Assembly (NCBI GenBank): GCA_043816305.1
Contig: JBDRHZ010000007.1
Span: forward strand, 1-15,660
From: JAHIVN01 sp018816645
Lineage (GTDB): Bacteria > Patescibacteriota > Dojkabacteria > JAHIVN01
DNA length: 15,660 nt
Direction of reading: 5' to 3'
Below the pieces are notes generated by a model. That model made no database searches and was not told the origin of the DNA. It saw only the letters and a program-made list of their open reading frames with translations. How positions within the stretch are numbered: position 1 is the first letter of the stretch; each line of letters starts with the position of its first letter. The translations under genes and the position numbers were made by a program. This document shows positions 12,643-15,660 of this stretch, piece by piece.

Positions 12643-13647
12643 TCAGCATATCAGCCTGCCTCTATTATTCAAAATTAAAAACTTCTTGACTACATCAATA
12701 GCTTCCTTGTCTTCTTTCATCTTTTTCACATCGTACCTCTTGAACCAAGTTATCTGCCTTCTTGCATAATTTCTATCACCCTGAGAAAACTTTTCTTTTA
12801 GTTCTTTAAGGCTGATTTTACCTTCTATATAATCCTTTACAATTGGATAGCTAATGGCCGTCATAGCAGGTGAATCGAATTTGTAGCCTTTCTGGATAAC
12901 CGATTTGACTTCTTCAATTAACCCTTCTTCAAGAATAAGATCTACTCGTTTATTGATTCGCTCGTAAAGTTTCTCACGAGTGTGATAAGGCATAAGAAAT
13001 AGAACATCAAACTTACTACCGACTTTTTGTCTGCTGTTAGCTGTCTGCTGTCTGCTATTGGCCTTAGATATTTCAATAAGTCTAATCAGACGATGCGGAT
13101 TAGCCCGGTCACTTTCATTCAAGGAATTAAATCTATCTGGATCAAGACTTTGTAACTGCCTGCTTAGCTGTTTTACTGTCTTGCTGCTTAACTTATCTCT
13201 AAGTTTCTTATCTGGTCTTACTTTTGGAATCTGATATCCCTTAACAATCGCGTCTATATACAAGCCAGTCCCCCCCACCAATATTGGCAGCTTTCCTCGC
13301 TTGAGAATATCCTCTATGACAGCATAAGCTAACTTCTGATACTGAGCTAACGATAGAACTTTATCTGGTTCGACAATATCGATAAGATGAATCCTCGCCC
13401 CGTCTAGTTTATACACATCAAGCTTTTGGACATTGGGATTTGTTAATTGGTTATTGATTGTTAATTGGACCTTGGTCATTGGTAATTTCTTCACATTCCC
13501 CTTTGCCGTCCCAATATCCAGGTACTTATAAATCTGTCGCGAATCGGTGTTGATGAGTTCCCCATCAAATTTCTTCGCCAACTTTATGGCTAAAGAAGTT
13601 TTTCCTGAGGCGGTTGGGCCTATAACTGCAAGTATCTTATTGTTCAT
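12643..13647 (-). CDS. miaA: tRNA dimethylallyltransferase MiaA
   Basis: MiaA transfers a dimethylallyl group to A37 of tRNAs that read UNN codons. The 334-residue protein has the P-loop GPTASGKT (10-17), NTDSRQIY with catalytic D35, DIGTAK (44-49), GGTGLY (125-130), NPHRLIRLIE (183-192) and the C-terminal ARRQITWFKR. Two extra segments stand out. One (about 51-80) lies between DIGTAK and HLIDIVEPD, where the family has about a dozen residues, and includes QLTINNQLTNPN. The other, ANSRQQTANSRQKV, lies after the NPHR helix. Both are encoded by heptanucleotide repeats and keep the frame. The start overlaps the end of def by 11 bp, so the two form an operon. The final residues NNRGRLIC are not conserved. 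Confidence 0.96.
   Translation of the reverse strand: MNNKILAVIGPTASGKTSLAIKLAKKFDGELINTDSRQIYKYLDIGTAKGNVKKLPMTKVQLTINNQLTNPNVQKLDVYKLDGARIHLIDIVEPDKVLSLAQYQKLAYAVIEDILKRGKLPILVGGTGLYIDAIVKGYQIPKVRPDKKLRDKLSSKTVKQLSRQLQSLDPDRFNSLNESDRANPHRLIRLIEISKANSRQQTANSRQKVGSKFDVLFLMPYHTREKLYERINKRVDLILEEGLIEEVKSVIQKGYKFDSPAMTAISYPIVKDYIEGKISLKELKEKFSQGDRNYARRQITWFKRYDVKKMKEDKEAIDVVKKFLILNNRGRLIC
13028..13062. repeat. Heptanucleotide tandem repeat inside miaA
   Basis: Five successive 7-nt units on the plus strand: TGTCTGC, TGTTAGC, TGTCTGC, TGTCTGC, TATTGGC. Because 21 nt make seven codons, the encoded peptide repeats every seven residues (ANSRQQT, then ANSRQKV). The segment falls in a surface loop position of MiaA. 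Confidence 0.8.
13442..13487. repeat. Second, different heptanucleotide repeat inside miaA
   Basis: Units ending in TT recur every 7 nt: GTTAATT, GGTTATT, then a 4-nt partial GATT, then GTTAATT, GGACCTT, GGTCATT, GGTAATT. An 11-bp direct repeat TTGTTAATTGG (13440-13450 and 13458-13468) lies within. The repeat encodes the extra loop after DIGTAK. Confidence 0.7.
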
Positions 13648-14149
13648 CTTTACGGGACTTTCTACTGAAATAATCTTCTCTGGACATCAGGTCTGTTTGT
13701 TTATCTTCTATTCTATCTAAAAATAACTTTCCGTCTAAATGATCCACTTCATGTAAGAAAATTCTTGACAAAGGTTGAGACAAAGTAATATGAACACTTT
13801 TGAAATTAAGGTCTAAGAATTCAACTTCGACTTTTTTATGTCTTCTTACTTTTCCGACAAACTCGGGAACACTCAAGCACATTTCCCATGATTTTGTTGT
13901 TCCTCCAAATGCTCTTATAAGTATAGGGTTGATTACTGTTAATTCTATAGCTGGAAGTCTCGCAATAAATATTCTCTTTAAAATTCCTACCTGACAAAGA
14001 GAAATTGTCCCAAAGCCTTTGTAGCATTTGTTCTTGATGTAAGTAGTGATTTCAGAAGAAAGTGCGTTTATTTCATTAATTTCTTCAGATTTAACCTCTT
14101 TGCTGGTTGTATTTAGAATTATATTCGGATACTTTACTATTTTGATCAT
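13637..14149 (-). CDS. def: Peptide deformylase, divergent
   Basis: Peptide deformylase removes the formyl group from new proteins. From ATG 14149 the product is 170 residues. An upstream in-frame ATG (14176) adds nine atypical residues and falls inside the likely -10 box, whereas 14149 starts with the usual MIKIVKYPN and has AGAAG 5 nt upstream. Numbering from the longer form, the metal ligands are intact: C100 in EMCLS, and H142 and H146 in HEVDH with E143 catalytic. Motif 1, normally GxGxAAxQ, reads GFGTISLCQVG: the Gln (Q62) is kept, but there is one extra residue and no Ala pair. Motif 2 has Met in place of the Gly of EGCLS. It is probably still an enzyme, but altered substrate use is possible. 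It overlaps miaA by 11 bp. Confidence 0.88.
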   Translation of the reverse strand: MIKIVKYPNIILNTTSKEVKSEEINEINALSSEITTYIKNKCYKGFGTISLCQVGILKRIFIARLPAIELTVINPILIRAFGGTTKSWEMCLSVPEFVGKVRRHKKVEVEFLDLNFKSVHITLSQPLSRIFLHEVDHLDGKLFLDRIEDKQTDLMSREDYFSRKSRKDEQ

Positions 14150-14173
14150 AATTACTTCTATGTGACACCATAA

Positions 14174-14201
14174 CATTTAACTCGTTTCATCGTTACGTCA
14201 A
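14174..14201 (-). promoter_or_regulatory. Promoter of the def-miaA operon
   Basis: On the minus strand TTGACG (14201-14196), a 16-nt spacer and TAAATG (14179-14174) predict a start near 14167, between the two candidate def start codons. This supports ATG 14149. The -35 is five of six to consensus and the -10 is weak. The site fills the short gap to the divergent phosphatase gene. Confidence 0.4.
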
Positions 14202-14206
14202 AAATT

Positions 14207-14791
14207 ATGAAACTATATATTGTAAGACACGGACAAACTGATTATAACGCACAAGGCAAGTACATTGGAACCCACGATATCCCTCTAAATAAAACAGGCT
14301 GTAACGAAGCCGTCAAAGCAAGAAAAATTGTGCGTAATATCAACTTTGACAGGATATATTGTTCTCCCAAAAGAAGATGTATAGAAACTGCGAGATTAAT
14401 ATGTCCAACGACTAATTTAATCATTGATCATAGTATTCGTGAAAGAAATGTAGGCGTATTTGAAGGATTGACTAAAGATGAGGCTCAGAAAAAGTTTCCT
14501 GAGTTGTATGCCCGTGTCATAACAAGGATTTGGGATGAAGCACCTCCTGGCGAAGAGACAATTACTGACGTTGAAGGCAGAATATTTAATTTTCTTGGAA
14601 GATTGCAAGCTAACCTAAAGAATGAAACGTGTCTTATAGTTACTCATGGATTTATTTCGAAGATGATAAACTACTATTTCCACTCAAATATTTCAGAGGA
14701 ACAGTTCTTCGAATTTAGCTTGAAGAACTGTGAAGTAAGAACTTACAAGCTTCTTTCTACAGCAGCTCAAAATCATTTATCACCAACTTAA
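14207..14791 (+). CDS. Histidine phosphatase family protein (phosphoglycerate mutase-like)
   Basis: A 194-residue member of the branch-1 histidine phosphatase superfamily. VRHGQTDYN (6-14) carries the phospho-accepting H8 with R7. SPKRRCIETA (53-62) supplies the second-pocket Arg, IRERNVGVFEG (77-87) the acid E79, and VTHG (H147) the second catalytic His. The family contains phosphoglycerate mutases, alpha-ribazole phosphatases (CobC) and broad phosphatases such as PhoE. The length is short for a glycolytic mutase and no cobalamin synthesis genes adjoin, so a phosphatase of unknown substrate is the best call. The last 35 bp overlap the end of the HD-domain gene on the other strand. The ATG lies close to the divergent def promoter. 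Confidence 0.9.
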   Translation: MKLYIVRHGQTDYNAQGKYIGTHDIPLNKTGCNEAVKARKIVRNINFDRIYCSPKRRCIETARLICPTTNLIIDHSIRERNVGVFEGLTKDEAQKKFPELYARVITRIWDEAPPGEETITDVEGRIFNFLGRLQANLKNETCLIVTHGFISKMINYYFHSNISEEQFFEFSLKNCEVRTYKLLSTAAQNHLSPT

Positions 14792-15425
14792 ATTTAAACC
14801 CCAAATATTCTGCTGCCTTCCTGCAGTACTTCATTCTGCTTAAAAATATGTCAAAAAAGTCCATTATCGGCGTAACTTTATCATCTAGCTGTATCATGAG
14901 TGTTACGACTTTTGTAGTTTCATTCAGATCCAAATCGTTTCGAGTAACAGAATAATTTACCCTATCATGTATATCGTTTTCAATTTTATCTTTAGCTTTC
15001 TCCTTGACACGATCTCTGTGAACATCACTTTTGTCAGCTAGAATCAGAGCTGCAGAAACGTTATTCGTCAACCTAGCTTCGTCTTTATCATGATTTGCTA
15101 TAGCTTGAATAATTGCAGTCAGCCCTTCGTAGTCTTCTGTTTGCCCATTAAATACTTGGTGAAATAATAGACTTGCCCAATAGTGGTGCTGATTTCTATC
15201 TAAAAAGTTCCCCATATCATGACAGTAACCTGCTATCCCGGCATACTCCACTTCGACTTCAGAAAAACCGGATTTCCTGGCTATCATCATAGCTCTGTCA
15301 GAAGTTATCTTTGCATGGCGTTTGCCATGATCAGTATAGCTCATCGCATTCAACTTTCTATCTGTTTCTCTGATAAATAATTCAACTTGCGGGTCTTGTT
15401 TGATGTTTGAAAGTGTTAAATCCAT
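14757..15425 (-). CDS. HD-domain phosphohydrolase
   Basis: A 222-residue protein of the HD superfamily of metal-dependent phosphohydrolases. The first metal-site residues are in YTDHGKRHA (H33, H37). The HD pair is in AGYCHDMGN (H69, D70), followed by H80/H81, ANHD (H112, D113) and ILADKSDVHRDRV (D131, D134, H136). The pattern matches a small stand-alone HD family seen in many Gram-positive and thermophilic bacteria whose substrate is not settled. Nucleotides are the usual substrates of the superfamily. The C-terminal 80 residues are not part of the HD core. It ends inside the phosphatase gene by tail-to-tail overlap, and its upstream region runs into the right-hand IS, so its promoter lies within about 100 bp of that IS end. 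Confidence 0.88.
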   Translation of the reverse strand: MDLTLSNIKQDPQVELFIRETDRKLNAMSYTDHGKRHAKITSDRAMMIARKSGFSEVEVEYAGIAGYCHDMGNFLDRNQHHYWASLLFHQVFNGQTEDYEGLTAIIQAIANHDKDEARLTNNVSAALILADKSDVHRDRVKEKAKDKIENDIHDRVNYSVTRNDLDLNETTKVVTLMIQLDDKVTPIMDFFDIFLSRMKYCRKAAEYLGFKFKLVINDFELL

Positions 15426-15520
15426 GATTATGTAATAGTTAATATTTAAATTAAGTATGCAAAACGATTTTAATACTGCAAGTGGATGTAATCATTAATA
15501 TGTGTTTAGAACTATTAACA

Positions 15521-15539
15521 TAGGGTCTTGCCCAGTTAA
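15521..15539 (+). repeat. Terminal inverted repeat of the right IS
   Basis: TAGGGTCTTGCCCAGTTAA is the inverted partner of 121-139, with one mismatch. It lies just outside the transposase stop codon at 15541. Confidence 0.8.
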
Positions 15540-15660
15540 ACTAAAAATTACGTAACAATTTTTCAATGTCGTGCATTACTGTTTTTCGATGATTGAATCT
15601 CCATTCGCTTTCTAATAAATGCCTTTGAAAGAATACTTTTCTAATCCCATTAAACTTGTT
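15523..15660 (-). mobile_element. IS1595-like insertion sequence, 3' end (cut by window edge)
   Basis: The element begins at the GGG of its terminal repeat and continues off the right edge. It contains the last 39 codons of a transposase with an IS1595-type C-terminus. It has the same orientation as the left copy, so the two fragments are direct repeats around the 15.4-kb interior. The flanking 8 bp (ttaacata) and those beside the left IS (taaagtaa) do not match, as expected if the two ends belong to separate insertions. Confidence 0.78.
15541..15660 (-). CDS. IS1595-like transposase, C-terminal fragment
   Basis: The frame is open from the right edge to a TAG at 15543-15541 (39 codons). The peptide runs NKFNGIRKVFFQRHLLESEW and then RFNHRKTVMHDIEKLLRNF. 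IS1595/ISXO2-type transposases characteristically end with 'KFNGI...FYLHLKECEFRFNHR' and a short leucine-rich helix, so the family is well supported even from this fragment. The upstream DDE core is outside the window. The gene ends 18 bp inside the terminal repeat. Confidence 0.82.
   Translation of the reverse strand, partial: NKFNGIRKVFFQRHLLESEWRFNHRKTVMHDIEKLLRNF

Noticed and set aside
13028..13487. CRISPR-like short repeats
   Set aside because: The repeats are 7-nt units that are part of miaA coding sequence, with no spacers of regular length and no cas genes.

Overview
The window is AT-rich, densely coded bacterial DNA carrying a small set of chromosomal housekeeping genes (mutS, rarA, miaA, def, a tRNA-Leu). 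Around them sit surface or membrane proteins, a B12-binding-type radical SAM enzyme and repetitive or mobile DNA. Two features suggest a member of the Candidate Phyla Radiation (Patescibacteria): short repeats inserted in frame in miaA, and a free-standing GIY-YIG gene beside a tRNA. Genes end in ordinary TAA or TAG codons, and nothing suggests a recoded stop. The phylum assignment is an inference and cannot be proved from this sequence alone.

Layout. Both edges lie inside IS1595-like insertion sequences with matching terminal inverted repeats. The left edge (1-137) holds the start of a transposase and the right edge (15523-15660) holds the end of one, in the same orientation. The intervening 15.4 kb is therefore bounded by IS ends, and the window may be a contig that broke at a repeated IS. 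From the left come a mutS-yitT operon (minus strand) and a divergent unrecognised 399-residue protein at 3665-4864. Next is tRNA-Leu(UAG), separated from a second, broken copy of its own 5' end by a small GIY-YIG gene. Then follow a large membrane-anchored protein with a clan GH-A-type glycosidase domain, rarA, and a divergently transcribed radical SAM gene.

The right third carries a membrane-anchored propeller-like protein, a def-miaA operon that overlaps by 11 bp, a histidine phosphatase, and an HD-domain phosphohydrolase that overlaps the phosphatase tail to tail. No gene-free stretch exceeds 300 bases.

How the genes fit together. mutS and rarA serve genome maintenance. def and miaA serve protein and tRNA maturation. 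The glycosidase-like and propeller-like proteins probably act outside the membrane. No coherent new pathway or defence system is evident. The most interesting signals are structural. The tRNA-Leu gene appears to have been pushed away from its promoter by a GIY-YIG cassette that duplicated the tRNA 5' end. A palindromic element has inserted in the remnant copy. Two different heptanucleotide repeats lie in frame within miaA. rarA has an amber stop just before its conserved C-terminal motif, and several promoters have their -10 box almost on the start codon.
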